Source: Rhizorhabdus wittichii RW1 (GTDB lineage Bacteria > Pseudomonadota > Alphaproteobacteria > Sphingomonadales > Sphingomonadaceae). From it: a stretch of DNA of 64,000 bases. This document shows positions 27,710 through 36,101 of the stretch, piece by piece (the first letter of the stretch is position 1; every line of letters starts with the position of its first letter). The notes under the pieces were generated by a model that saw nothing but the letters and a program-made list of their open reading frames with translations, had not been told where the DNA came from and ran no database searches. Made by a program: the position numbers and the translations under genes. The DNA is taken from contig CP000699.1 of NCBI GenBank assembly GCA_000016765.1, positions 1,116,001-1,180,000 on the forward strand, given 5' to 3'.

Positions 27710-28309
27710 TCATAAGTGCGTCTCGCTCGGCGTCGCCGTCCGCTCCGGGCTGCCGATCGGGCATTCGCGGGTGATCAGGCCATAGGCGAAGACCAGCTTG
27801 GTCCAGCCGCTCAGGATCGTCGCCACGAAGCCCAGCTCCAATATCTCGGCGTCGGAGAAATGGGCCGACAGCCGCGCGTAGAGATCGGGCGTCAGCGACG
27901 GATCGGGATCGGCGATCGCGAACAGCCGGCCGAGCGCGAGCACCGCCTGTTCCTGCGGCGTGAACAGCGGGCTGTCCTCGTCGTCCATCGCGTCGATCTG
28001 CGCCTGGCTGTAACCGGCCGCCGCCGCCGCGGGGACATTGTGGGCGTTGCAGACGAAACAGCCATTGGTCAGCGACAGCTTGAGGCGGATCAGTTCCTTC
28101 CACCTGCGGTCGACCCGCATGTCGGGCGAGCCGTTCTCGAACACCGCGCCGTAGAAGTTCGACTGATACCAGCGATAGAGCGCCGGATGGTGGCCGAACA
28201 CCTCCAGCCGGTCGCCGTCGCCGGCCACCGCGATGCTCGACTCGCGCAGCCGCTGGAAATCCTCGGGCAGTTGCTCGACCGGCACGCGGCTCAACAAGGT
28301 CTCGGGCAT
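27710..28309 (-). CDS. Carboxymuconolactone decarboxylase / AhpD-like protein
   Basis: A 199-residue protein. Cys84-x2-Cys87 with His90 (CFVCNAHN) is the AhpD-type redox and proton-relay site. The preceding ELIRLKLSLTNG helix is typical of the carboxymuconolactone decarboxylase fold. Such proteins act as peroxidase-linked disulfide reductases or as lactone decarboxylases; the intact CxxC favours the redox role (inference). The start at 28309 has GGAGAG upstream. It is divergent from the P450 at 28491, with two dyad copies between. Confidence 0.82.
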   Translation of the reverse strand: MPETLLSRVPVEQLPEDFQRLRESSIAVAGDGDRLEVFGHHPALYRWYQSNFYGAVFENGSPDMRVDRRWKELIRLKLSLTNGCFVCNAHNVPAAAAAGYSQAQIDAMDDEDSPLFTPQEQAVLALGRLFAIADPDPSLTPDLYARLSAHFSDAEILELGFVATILSGWTKLVFAYGLITRECPIGSPERTATPSETHL

Positions 28310-28360
28310 GGCGCTCTCCTCTCTTTTTGCAGCGAGCCTATCGCAGCGCGACGTATCGAT

Positions 28361-28373
28361 CAATCGCTGTATG
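28361..28373. promoter_or_regulatory. Dyad copy upstream of the AhpD-like gene
   Basis: Minus-strand CATACAGCGATTG, 52 bases upstream of the leftward start at 28309. It is paired with the copy at 28453 for the rightward P450. Confidence 0.55.
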
Positions 28374-28452
28374 ATTATGGCTTTTCCCACCTCCATAGGT
28401 CAGCACGCACGCCCTAAATCAATGCTTGCCAATATCGGCCGCCAACCATTAT

Positions 28453-28465
28453 CTATCAGTGTAAG
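28453..28465. promoter_or_regulatory. Dyad copy upstream of P450 (CTATCAGTGTAAG)
   Basis: It lies 26 bases upstream of the P450 start at 28491. Both half-sites are clear (CTATCA, TGTAAG). Confidence 0.58.
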
Positions 28466-28490
28466 ACTTATCAGCCGTCAGGAGAGGCAC

Positions 28491-29747
28491 ATGGGCGCAC
28501 AGGAAGCGATGGACGAGCGGACCGGCGGGATCGAGGACGTCCGCTTCGCCGATCCGGCCTTCCTCGCCGATCCCTGGACGCCGCTGATCCGGCTCCAGGA
28601 GGAGGCTCCGGTCTTCTACAGCCGCAACCAGGGCGGCTGGATCATCTCGCGCTATGACGACGTCCGCGCCGCCTTCGCCGACCGCCGGCTGTCGGCCTCG
28701 CGCGTCGACCAGCTGTTCCGCGGCATGCCGGAGGAATTGCAGAAGCAGCTCGAGGCGGTCCGCCTCTACACCGGCCTGATCGTCAACCGGCTCGACGGCC
28801 GCGACCATACCCGCATCCGCGTGCTGATGCTCAAGGCGTTCGACGCCGCCGTGGTCCGCACCGTGCAGGGCTTCATCGGCGACGTGATCGACGAGATCCT
28901 CGACGAGTGCGAGCGGCTCGGCGAGTTCGACTTCATGCAGGCGGTCAGCGCCACCCTGCCGACCCGGGTGATGCAGAAGCTGTTCGACCTGCCCGACGAA
29001 TATCGCCCGCTGCTGTTCAAGCTGGCGTCGGACTTCACCTCGGCAAGCTCGGCCGCCAACGTCACGCCCGAGCTGCTGCTCAAGCTCGACGCGACGATCC
29101 GGACGATGAACGACGTGTTCAACGCCATCATCCCCGAGCGCGAGAAGAACCCCGGCGACGACCTGATCTCGATGATGGTCAACGCCCGCGACGGTCTCAA
29201 CAAGCTCAGCAACGACGAGATGCTGGCCCAGCTCCACGGCATGGTCGTGGCGGGCGCGGAGACCACCGCCCACACGCTCGCCACCCAGCTCGTCCAGATC
29301 GTCCGGCAGGAGAAGCTGCTCGCCACGCTGCGCGAGACGCCCGAGCGCGCCTTCGACCTGGTGACGGAGCTGCTCCGCTATCCCGGCACGGTGAAGTGCA
29401 TGACCCGCTTCGCCGGCGAGGATATCGAGCTGCACGGGCAGACGATCACCAAGGGCGACCTGCTGTGGATCATGCATGCCGGCGCCAATGTCGACACGCG
29501 CCATTGGGACGATCCGTTCGGCACCGACATCGACCGGCACAATCTGCGCGACTCCATGGCGTTCGGGCCGGGGCTGCATTTCTGCGTCGGCCACATGCTC
29601 GCCCGCACCGAGCTGACCGAGTTCTTCACCCGCGCGCTGCGCCGCTTCGACGTCGAGATCCTCCAGCAGGATTTCGAGATGGTGCCGAGCTACATCTTCT
29701 ACGGCTACAAGGAACTGCGCGTCCGCTTCACGCCGCGCGCGGCATGA
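28491..29747 (+). CDS. Cytochrome P450
   Basis: A 418-residue P450. The heme loop is FGPGLHFCVG with Cys365, the I-helix is AGAETTA, and the ExxR is in TELLR. It has only the general P450 motifs in common with the P450 at 21423, so the two probably oxidise different positions or intermediates. The start at 28491 has AGGAGAGG upstream. Its stop overlaps the SDR start (ATGA), so hydroxylation and alcohol oxidation are likely coupled. No ferredoxin gene is nearby. Confidence 0.93.
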   Translation: MGAQEAMDERTGGIEDVRFADPAFLADPWTPLIRLQEEAPVFYSRNQGGWIISRYDDVRAAFADRRLSASRVDQLFRGMPEELQKQLEAVRLYTGLIVNRLDGRDHTRIRVLMLKAFDAAVVRTVQGFIGDVIDEILDECERLGEFDFMQAVSATLPTRVMQKLFDLPDEYRPLLFKLASDFTSASSAANVTPELLLKLDATIRTMNDVFNAIIPEREKNPGDDLISMMVNARDGLNKLSNDEMLAQLHGMVVAGAETTAHTLATQLVQIVRQEKLLATLRETPERAFDLVTELLRYPGTVKCMTRFAGEDIELHGQTITKGDLLWIMHAGANVDTRHWDDPFGTDIDRHNLRDSMAFGPGLHFCVGHMLARTELTEFFTRALRRFDVEILQQDFEMVPSYIFYGYKELRVRFTPRAA

Positions 29748-30511
29748 GTAGGCTCGCGGGGCGGGTCGCGCTCGTCACCGGCGGCGCGCGCGGGATCGGG
29801 CGCGGCATCGTCGAGCGATTCCTGGCGGAAGGCGCGACGGTGATGGCCACCGACCTCGACGTGGACGACGCGCCGGTCGCGGCGGAACTGGGCGAGCGCG
29901 CGCTCTATCACCGCCTCGACGTCACCCGCGCCGACGACTGGACCGCCGCCCTCGACGCGCTGCGCGATCGCTGCGGGCGCGTCGACATCCTCGTCAACAA
30001 TGCGGGGACGAGCCGCAGCGGATCGATCGAGGATGCAAGCGAGGCCGACTGGCGCTTCGTGATGGACACCAACGCGCTCAGCGTCTTCCTCGGCTGCCAG
30101 GCGGCGGTGAGGGCGATGCGCGCGACCGGCGGCGCGATCGTCAACATCGCCTCGGCGCGCGGCCAGCGCACCGGCGCCGCGCAATGCGCCTATTCGGCGT
30201 CCAAGGCGGCGGTGCTCAGCCTGACCGAGAGCGTCGCGCTCCATTGCGGCGAGCAGGGCCTGCCGATCCGCTGCAACGCGATCTGCCCCGGCGTGATCGA
30301 CACCCCGCTGATGCGCCAGCATGCCGCGAGCGAGGCGCCGGGCGATCCCGGCGCGGTGATCGGGCGGATGACGGCGATGGGGATCGTCGGCCGGCTCGGC
30401 ACCCCGCGCGAGATCGGCGACGCCGCCGTCTTCCTGGCGTCGGACGAAGCGGGCTTCGTCACCGGGGCGGTGCTGAACGTCGACGGGGGATTCCGGATCA
30501 GGGATTTCTAG
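29744..30511 (+). CDS. Short-chain dehydrogenase/reductase
   Basis: A 255-residue classical SDR. The motifs are TGGARGIG, a DLD acidic stretch after the second strand suggesting NAD, NNAG, Ser in NIASARGQR, and catalytic YSASK. The C-terminal VTGAVLNVDGG is typical of the FabG/HSD branch. It follows the P450 with a four-base overlap and probably oxidises the hydroxyl that the P450 introduces (inference). A composite repeat ends the operon. Confidence 0.87.
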   Translation: MSRLAGRVALVTGGARGIGRGIVERFLAEGATVMATDLDVDDAPVAAELGERALYHRLDVTRADDWTAALDALRDRCGRVDILVNNAGTSRSGSIEDASEADWRFVMDTNALSVFLGCQAAVRAMRATGGAIVNIASARGQRTGAAQCAYSASKAAVLSLTESVALHCGEQGLPIRCNAICPGVIDTPLMRQHAASEAPGDPGAVIGRMTAMGIVGRLGTPREIGDAAVFLASDEAGFVTGAVLNVDGGFRIRDF

Positions 30512-30533
30512 CGAAGAACGATCATAGCCCGTT

Positions 30534-30666
30534 CGTCATGCTGAACTTGTTTCAGCATCCACCAGGCCACTCGGGCTGGTCGGGAATTGGCACGGGCGTT
30601 GGCAACAAGAGCCTCGCAACCACGACCAAGGCTCCCGGTGGATGCTGAAACAAGTTCAGCATGACG
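30534..30666. repeat. Composite palindromic repeat, family B
   Basis: A 29-base arm at 30534-30562 and its inverse at 30638-30666, with core CTGAACTTGTTTCAG. It lies between convergent genes, 22 bases after the SDR stop. Confidence 0.9.
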
Positions 30667-30694
30667 GTTGGAGCGGCGGCGGCGGCGGCCCCGC

Positions 30695-31132
30695 TCACCC
30701 CCGATCGAGCAACCGCCGCAGCCCCTCGATCGACTTGCCATAGAACCCCTCGATCCGCGCGCCGAGCTGCTCGGGCGGAATGCCAAAGCCGCTCGCCTCG
30801 GACGACCAGCGGATTTCGGTCCGATTCTTTTCAATCGATGTTAGGAAAATATCGCTGTAAACATCATCTGCCGGCATCGCGTGCGGCGGGACGATATGGT
30901 AGCGCAGCCAGTGCCGCGCCGGATCGATCGCCTCCAGCCGCTCGTGCGCGACGCGGTCGCCCAGCGCCACCCTTCGCACCGCGCCCGGCCCCTCGCCCTC
31001 CAGCGTACAGCCGGTGACACCGGCCGCCCAGGCAGAAAGCCCGCCGAAATCGGCGATCAGCGGCCAGACCCGCTCGACCGGATGATCGATCACGGCGCGG
31101 ACGTCGGCATAGGTGACGGGAGTGGTTGTCAT
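30695..31132 (-). CDS. SRPBCC (Bet v 1-like) small-molecule-binding protein
   Basis: A 145-residue protein with the START/Bet v 1 layout: an N-terminal strand, HPVERVWPLIADFGGLSAW, a middle strand, and the long C-terminal helix FYGKSIEGLRRLLDRG. Members bind hydrophobic ligands or act as cyclases; function here is unknown. The start at 31132 has AGGAGAA upstream. Codons for about DDVYSDIFLTSIEKN are unusually AT-rich (CTA, ACA, ATT, GAT) and coincide with two dyad copies at 30832-30861. It is divergent from the SDR at 31200. Confidence 0.8.
   Translation of the reverse strand: MTTTPVTYADVRAVIDHPVERVWPLIADFGGLSAWAAGVTGCTLEGEGPGAVRRVALGDRVAHERLEAIDPARHWLRYHIVPPHAMPADDVYSDIFLTSIEKNRTEIRWSSEASGFGIPPEQLGARIEGFYGKSIEGLRRLLDRG
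30832..30861. promoter_or_regulatory. Intragenic pair of dyad copies inside the SRPBCC gene
   Basis: 30832-30844 reads CTAACATCGATTG on the minus strand, as good as the promoter copies; 30849-30861 (TTTACAGCGATAT) is weaker. Both lie about 270-300 bases inside the SRPBCC coding sequence, in a local AT-rich patch. The role is unknown: an internal operator, a roadblock or chance. Confidence 0.35.
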
Positions 31133-31147
31133 CGGCGCGATTCTCCT

Positions 31148-31174
31148 GCAACAATGTAAACCTAACGATATATT
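31148..31174. promoter_or_regulatory. Dyad copy between SRPBCC and SDR genes
   Basis: Minus-strand TTTACATTGTTGC at 31148-31160, with an adjacent weaker CTAACGATATATT at 31162-31174. Both fit into the 67-base divergent gap between starts 31132 and 31200. Confidence 0.5.
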
Positions 31175-31199
31175 GTTTATGGTCAACCAGGAGAGGCGG

Positions 31200-32156
31200 A
31201 TGGCGGCGGAGACATATCGGCTGGACGGGCGGGTCATCCTGATCACCGGCGCCGGGCGCGGCCTGGGCGAAAGCTATGCGCGCCACCTGGCCGATCTCGG
31301 CGCGCAGGTGATCGTCAACGATCTCGGCGCCGGCATGGCCGACGGCGAGGGCTCCCCCCTGCCCGCCCGCCGGGTGGCCGAGGCGATCCGGGCTGCGGGC
31401 GGACGGGCGAGCGACGACATGTCCGACATCGCCAACCCGCGCGAGGCCGAGGCGCTGGTCGAGCGGATCGTCGAGGTCCATGGCCGGATCGACGCGCTGG
31501 TCAACAATGCCGGCAATTTCCTGCCGCCCGCGCCCTTCGCCGAAACCGCGCTGGCCGATTTCGAGCGGACCTGGCGCATCCATCTCGGCGGGACCTACAA
31601 TCTCTGTCGCGCGGCGCTGCCGCACATGACGGGACAGGGCTTCGGCCGGATCGTCAACACCATCTCGACCCAGGGCCTCTACGGCGGGGTGGGCACCGCC
31701 GCCTATGCCAGCGCCAAGGCGGCGGTCCAGGGGCTCACCGCCTCGCTCGCGGCCGATCATCGCGGGAGCGACGTCCGGATCAACGCGATCAGCCCCGGCG
31801 CCTTCACCCGCATGGTCGACGCCGGGGAACGGCCAGCCGCCTTCACCGAGGCGTTGAAGCGCAACCTGCCGGCCGATCTCGTCGCCCCGGCGGTCGCCTG
31901 GCTCTGCCATCCCGGCTGCGCCGAGAACGGCGCGCTGATCCAGGCGATGTCGGGCTGGTTCAGCCGCACGATCATCGGCGACCTCGACGGCTTCTGGGAC
32001 TTCGCGCCCAGCATCGATTCGGTCGCCCGCGGGCTCGCCGCCCTACCCGCCACGGGCCCGGTCCGCGCCGCCGACAGCTCGGCCGCGCACGCCCAGTCGA
32101 TCATCGCCCGCGCCGAAGCCGCGCGCGCCCACAGCCAGGAGAAGAAGATATCATGA
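31200..32156 (+). CDS. SDR of the multifunctional-enzyme type 2 (17-beta-HSD4-like) dehydrogenase group
   Basis: A 318-residue protein. Its opening (GRVILITGAGRGLGESYARHL and VIVNDLGAG) is characteristic of the (3R)-hydroxyacyl-CoA dehydrogenase domain of peroxisomal MFE-2. NNAG and catalytic YASAK are present, and a longer C-terminal tail (FSRTIIGDLDGFWDF) than classical SDRs. It likely oxidises a 3-hydroxyacyl-CoA with branched or cyclic tail. The start at 31200 has AGGAGAGG. It is the first of a five-gene set ending with the hydrolase at 34547, each gene overlapping or nearly touching the next. Confidence 0.85.
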   Translation: MAAETYRLDGRVILITGAGRGLGESYARHLADLGAQVIVNDLGAGMADGEGSPLPARRVAEAIRAAGGRASDDMSDIANPREAEALVERIVEVHGRIDALVNNAGNFLPPAPFAETALADFERTWRIHLGGTYNLCRAALPHMTGQGFGRIVNTISTQGLYGGVGTAAYASAKAAVQGLTASLAADHRGSDVRINAISPGAFTRMVDAGERPAAFTEALKRNLPADLVAPAVAWLCHPGCAENGALIQAMSGWFSRTIIGDLDGFWDFAPSIDSVARGLAALPATGPVRAADSSAAHAQSIIARAEAARAHSQEKKIS

Positions 32157-32944
32157 CGACATTCACACCCGGCCTGCTGAACGGCAAGACCGCCTTCGTC
32201 GCGGGCGGATCGAGCGGCATCAACCTGGGCATCGCCCAGGGGCTGGCGGCGGCCGGCGCGCGCATCGCGATCATCAGCCGCAAGATCGAGAAGGTCGAGG
32301 CGGCGGTCGCCGGGCTGAAGGCCGGCGGCGGCGAGGCGCTCGGCTGGGCGGTCGACGTGCGCGACTATGCGGCGGTCGAGAAGAGCCTGGCCGACACCCA
32401 TGCCGCCTGGGGGCCGATCGACATCGTCGTCTCGGGCGCGGCGGGCAATTTCCTGGCGCCGGTGCTCGGCATGTCGGCCAACGCCTTCAAGACGGTGATC
32501 GACATCGACCTGCTCGGCACCTTCCACGTGCTGCGCGCCAGCCATGCCTTCCTGCGCAAGCCGGGCGCGTCGCTGATCTCGATCACCGCCGGCCAGGCGA
32601 TCAACGCCACCCTGTTCCAGAGCCACGCCTGCGCCGCCAAGGCAGGGATCAACATGCTGACCCGGGTGCTGGCGATGGAATGGGGGCCCGACGGCATAAG
32701 GGTCAACGCGATCGCGCCAGGCCCGATCGCCGACACCGAGGGGATGGCGCGGCTGACGCCCACCCCGGAGTCCGAGGCCGCGCTGAAGGCGATCATCCCC
32801 TTGCGCGACTATGGCACCAAGCAGGACATCGCCGATCTCGCTATCTATCTGGCGAGCGATTCGGCGAAATACATCACCGGAGCGATCCTGGACTGCGACG
32901 GCGGGTCGTCGCTGGGCCGGGGGCTCCAGCCGGCACAGGGATGA
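32153..32944 (+). CDS. SDR of the 2,4-dienoyl-CoA reductase (DECR) type
   Basis: A 263-residue protein. The cofactor site is AGGSSGINLGIA, and SGAAGNFL replaces NNAG. The classical catalytic Tyr is absent: the YxxxK position reads HACAAK, as in mitochondrial and peroxisomal 2,4-dienoyl-CoA reductases, where the same AK helix and EWGPDGIRVN follow. It would reduce a 2,4-dienoyl-CoA with NADPH to a 3-enoyl-CoA, which the next gene (isomerase-like) could shift to the 2-enoyl form. The start overlaps the previous stop (ATGA). Confidence 0.85.
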   Translation: MTTFTPGLLNGKTAFVAGGSSGINLGIAQGLAAAGARIAIISRKIEKVEAAVAGLKAGGGEALGWAVDVRDYAAVEKSLADTHAAWGPIDIVVSGAAGNFLAPVLGMSANAFKTVIDIDLLGTFHVLRASHAFLRKPGASLISITAGQAINATLFQSHACAAKAGINMLTRVLAMEWGPDGIRVNAIAPGPIADTEGMARLTPTPESEAALKAIIPLRDYGTKQDIADLAIYLASDSAKYITGAILDCDGGSSLGRGLQPAQG

Positions 32945-32949
32945 GGATC

Positions 32950-33708
32950 ATGAGCGACATCAGGACCGAGAACGCCAACCGCGTGCTGTCGATCATCCTC
33001 GATCGGCCGGCCAAGAAGAACGCGATCACCGACGCGATGTACGGCGACATCGCTGCCGCGCTGGCCCGCGCCGCCGGCGATCCCGGGATCGGCGCGGTCC
33101 TGATCCGCGGCGAGGGCCCCGATTTCTGCGCGGGCAACGACATATCGATGTTCGCCGCCGCCGCCGCGGGCGAGCAGGACATCCTCGCCTCGAACACCGG
33201 CCTCTTCCTCGATGCGATCAGCACCTTCCCCAAGCCGCTGGTCGCCGCCGTCACCGGCCGGGCGATCGGCATCGGCGTGACGATGCTGCTCCATTGCGAC
33301 CTCGTCTATGTCGCCGAGGATGCCGAGCTGCGGACGCCCTTCATCGACCTCGGCCTGGTCCCCGAGGCGGCGTCGGCGCTGACCCTGCCCGAGCGGATCG
33401 GCCATGTCCGTTCCTTCGCATTGTTCGCGCTGGGCGAGGCGCTGCGCGGCGCCGAGGCGGCGGCGATCGGCATCGCCAACCGCGCGCTGCCCGCCGACGA
33501 GGTGGCGCGAGCGGCCGAGGTGGCGGCGCGCGCGCTGGCGGCCAAGCCCTTGTCGGCGCTGGTCGCCACCAAGGCGCTGATGCGCAACGCGGAGGCGATC
33601 GCCGCCGCGCTCGACGCCGACAAGAAGGCCTTCGCGGCCCAGCTCCAGACCCCGGAGGCCGCCGCCGCCTTCGCTGCCTTCGCGGCGCGCAAGGGCCCGC
33701 CCGCGTGA
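32950..33708 (+). CDS. Enoyl-CoA hydratase/isomerase family protein (PaaG/isomerase-like)
   Basis: A 252-residue crotonase. It has GPDFCAGNDISMF at the oxyanion loop, GIGVTMLLHCD in place of the first Glu segment, and GLVPEAAS with a single acidic residue, the pattern of delta3-delta2-enoyl-CoA isomerases and PaaG-like proteins. ATG 32950 has GAGG close upstream; ATG 32941, overlapping the previous stop, is an alternative. Position after a DECR-type reductase supports an isomerase role. Confidence 0.8.
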   Translation: MSDIRTENANRVLSIILDRPAKKNAITDAMYGDIAAALARAAGDPGIGAVLIRGEGPDFCAGNDISMFAAAAAGEQDILASNTGLFLDAISTFPKPLVAAVTGRAIGIGVTMLLHCDLVYVAEDAELRTPFIDLGLVPEAASALTLPERIGHVRSFALFALGEALRGAEAAAIGIANRALPADEVARAAEVAARALAAKPLSALVATKALMRNAEAIAAALDADKKAFAAQLQTPEAAAAFAAFAARKGPPA

Positions 33709-34547
33709 CCGCCCGGCCGGTCCGCGCGACCAGCGTCGAGGGCCTGGCGATCGTCGGCGAGCTGCGCGGCCGGGGCGACGCGCCGCTCGTCCTGCTGCTG
33801 CACGGCGGCGGCCAGACCCGCCACGCCTGGACGGGCACCGCCGACCATCTGCTCGGCACCGGCTTCGACGTCGGCAGCTATGACGCGCGCGGCCATGGCG
33901 ACAGCGACTGGGCGGCCGACCGGGACTATTCGCTGCCCGCCCATGGCCGCGACCTCGTCGCCTTCCTGCGCGCGGCCGGGCGGCCGGCGGCGCTGGTCGG
34001 CGCATCGATGGGCGGGATCAGCGCGCTGTTCGCCGCCGCCGAGGCGCCCGAACTGGTCCGCGCGCTGGTGCTGGTCGACATCGTGCCGCGCTTCGCGCCC
34101 GAGGGCGTCGCGCGGGTCCGCAACTTCATGCAGGCGCATCCCGACGGTTTCGCCACCATCGAGGATGCGGCGGCGGCGGTCCACGCCTACAACCCCAACC
34201 GCGCGCGATCGAAGAACCCGTCCGGGCTGATGCGGTCGCTGCGCGAGGGCGCCGACGGGCGGCTGCGCTGGCACTGGGACCCGGCGGTGGTCGGCGACGC
34301 GCCGACCGAGGCGCTGGCCGACATGCTGAGCGAGCGGCTCGCCGCGCTGCCCGCCAGCCTGCCGCTGATGCTGATCTCGGGCGCGCAGAGCGACGTGGTC
34401 GACCCGCAGGCCGTCGCCGGCTTCCGCGCCCAGGCGCCGCATGCCGAGATCGTCGCGGTCGACCGCGCCGGCCACATGGTCGCGGGCGACCGCAACGACG
34501 CCTTCAGCGACGCGATCGCCGGCTTCTTGAGGCGGCGGTTGGGCTGA
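33705..34547 (+). CDS. Alpha/beta hydrolase
   Basis: A 280-residue hydrolase. The motifs are LLLHGGGQTRHAW (oxyanion region), YDARGHGDSDW, nucleophile elbow GASMGG, an acid after SGAQSDVVD, and a C-terminal His in DRAGHMVAGDRND. It belongs to the haloperoxidase/ring-cleavage-hydrolase branch and could cleave a C-C bond, ester or thioester. It starts at GTG 33705, overlapping the isomerase stop (GTGA). It is last in the operon, and its stop is 15 bases from the convergent ligase stop. Confidence 0.8.
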   Translation: MTARPVRATSVEGLAIVGELRGRGDAPLVLLLHGGGQTRHAWTGTADHLLGTGFDVGSYDARGHGDSDWAADRDYSLPAHGRDLVAFLRAAGRPAALVGASMGGISALFAAAEAPELVRALVLVDIVPRFAPEGVARVRNFMQAHPDGFATIEDAAAAVHAYNPNRARSKNPSGLMRSLREGADGRLRWHWDPAVVGDAPTEALADMLSERLAALPASLPLMLISGAQSDVVDPQAVAGFRAQAPHAEIVAVDRAGHMVAGDRNDAFSDAIAGFLRRRLG

Positions 34548-34562
34548 CTCCGCTTACGGTGC

Positions 34563-36101
34563 TTACACTGTTGGCGCGGCGCCGTAGGTCTTCTTGAGCA
34601 GCGCCCGGTCGATCTTGAGCGTCGCGCTGCGCGGCATCTCGGCGATCGTCGCGAAATGGCGGGGCAGCTTGAACCGCGCGAGCCGGCCGTCGGCATGGGC
34701 CAGCAGCGAGTCCAGGCTCACCTCGACCCCCGGCATCGGCTCGACGATCGCCAGGCCGACCTCGCCCCAGCGCTCGTCCGGCACGGCGATGATCGCAACC
34801 TCCCTGACCCCCGGCGCGTCAGCCAGCGCCAGCTCGACCTCGGCCGGATAGATATTCTCCCCGCCCGAGCGATAGACCTCGCGCAGCCGGTCGACGACGT
34901 AGAGGCGGCCCGCCTCGTCGAACCGGCCGCAATCGCCGGTGCGGAACCAGTCGCCCTCGAAATAGTCGCCGCGCGGCCGATTCCAGTAGCCGGGCGTGAT
35001 CGCAGGGCCGCGCGTCCAGATCTCGCCGACCTCGCCCTGCGCCACGTCCTGGCCGTCACCGTCGACGAGGCGCAGCTCGGTCCCCGGCACGACGAAGCCC
35101 GAGCAATTGGCGAGCGCCAGGTCGCGGCCGTCGTCGAGCACCGTCACCAGCGGCCCCTGCTCGGTCGATCCATAGGAAAGCTGGAGGAAGAAGCCGCGAT
35201 CCTGCCAGGTCTGGTGGACCCACACCGTCTTGGGCCCCCAGCCGCCGAACAGGCCGTTGCGCAGCGTCGGGAAGCGCGCCTCGGCGAAGGCCGGCAGCGC
35301 GGTGATCAGCTCGTACATCTGCAACACGCCGCACAAATGGGTGATCCCCACCGCCGGATCGGTCAGCAGCCGCAGCGCGACGGCGGGGTCGAAGCGCCGC
35401 GTGGTCGTGACGTGCCCGCCCCAGTAGAGCGTCGGGTTGGAGAAGGTGTTGAGCCCGCCCGCGTGGAACAGCGGCACGATGTTGAGATGATGATTGCCCC
35501 GCTCCGCCGCGCGCGAGGTCTGCGCGGCGTTGATCGCATGGTGCTTGAGCGTGCCCCAGCTGCACAGCGCCCCCTTGGGCAGGCCGGTGGTGCCCGAGGT
35601 GTAGAGGATATGGGTGAGCTGGTCCTCGTCATGGACGCCGCCCGGCATCGCGGCGGGCGCGTCGGCGATCAGCCGGTCATAGTCGCTGCGGGCAAGGTCG
35701 TCCGACCAGAGGAGCCGCCGCTCGATCCCGGTCGCGTCGGCGACGGCGTCGCCCACCTCACGCCAGATGTCGTCCTGGATCAGCATCGCGGGGTCGGCGT
35801 CGCGCACCAGCGTCACCAGTTCGCCGACCGCCAGCCGCCAGCTCAGCGGCACCCAGATCAGCCCGGCGCGCATGCAGGCGAACTGCACCTCGAAGATGCG
35901 GGTGTCGTTCTCGGCGATCAGCGCGACGCGGTCGCCCGGCTGCAGGCCGAAATGGTGGCGGAGCTGATAGGCGAGCCGCCCGACCCGCTCGTCGAGCTCG
36001 CCCCAGCGCAGGGTGACGCCCCGCTCGACGCAGGTGACCGCTGGCGCCTCCGGCCGGAGCGCGCTGTGATAGGCCACCCAATCCTTCGCCCAGGGCTTCA
36101 T
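34563..36101 (-). CDS. AMP-forming acyl-CoA ligase
   Basis: A 512-residue ANL enzyme. The P-loop LYTSGTTGLPKG, YGSTEQGP and FRTGDCGRFDEAG are present, and the C-terminal catalytic Lys496 stands in TLK instead of the usual TGK. It is similar in length and order to the ligase at 15233, so the two probably activate different acids, for example parent acid and a later fragment (inference). The start at 36101 has GGAGGAAC and overlaps the tesB stop (ATGA). The last codons overlap a dyad-like sequence (34562-34574), probably by chance. Confidence 0.9.
   Translation of the reverse strand: MKPWAKDWVAYHSALRPEAPAVTCVERGVTLRWGELDERVGRLAYQLRHHFGLQPGDRVALIAENDTRIFEVQFACMRAGLIWVPLSWRLAVGELVTLVRDADPAMLIQDDIWREVGDAVADATGIERRLLWSDDLARSDYDRLIADAPAAMPGGVHDEDQLTHILYTSGTTGLPKGALCSWGTLKHHAINAAQTSRAAERGNHHLNIVPLFHAGGLNTFSNPTLYWGGHVTTTRRFDPAVALRLLTDPAVGITHLCGVLQMYELITALPAFAEARFPTLRNGLFGGWGPKTVWVHQTWQDRGFFLQLSYGSTEQGPLVTVLDDGRDLALANCSGFVVPGTELRLVDGDGQDVAQGEVGEIWTRGPAITPGYWNRPRGDYFEGDWFRTGDCGRFDEAGRLYVVDRLREVYRSGGENIYPAEVELALADAPGVREVAIIAVPDERWGEVGLAIVEPMPGVEVSLDSLLAHADGRLARFKLPRHFATIAEMPRSATLKIDRALLKKTYGAAPTV

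Noticed and set aside
34562-34574. Dyad-like CTTACACTGTTGG
   Set aside because: It matches the operator but overlaps the last codons and stop of the ligase gene between two convergent 3' ends, where no promoter is needed. Probably chance; kept out of the regulon count.
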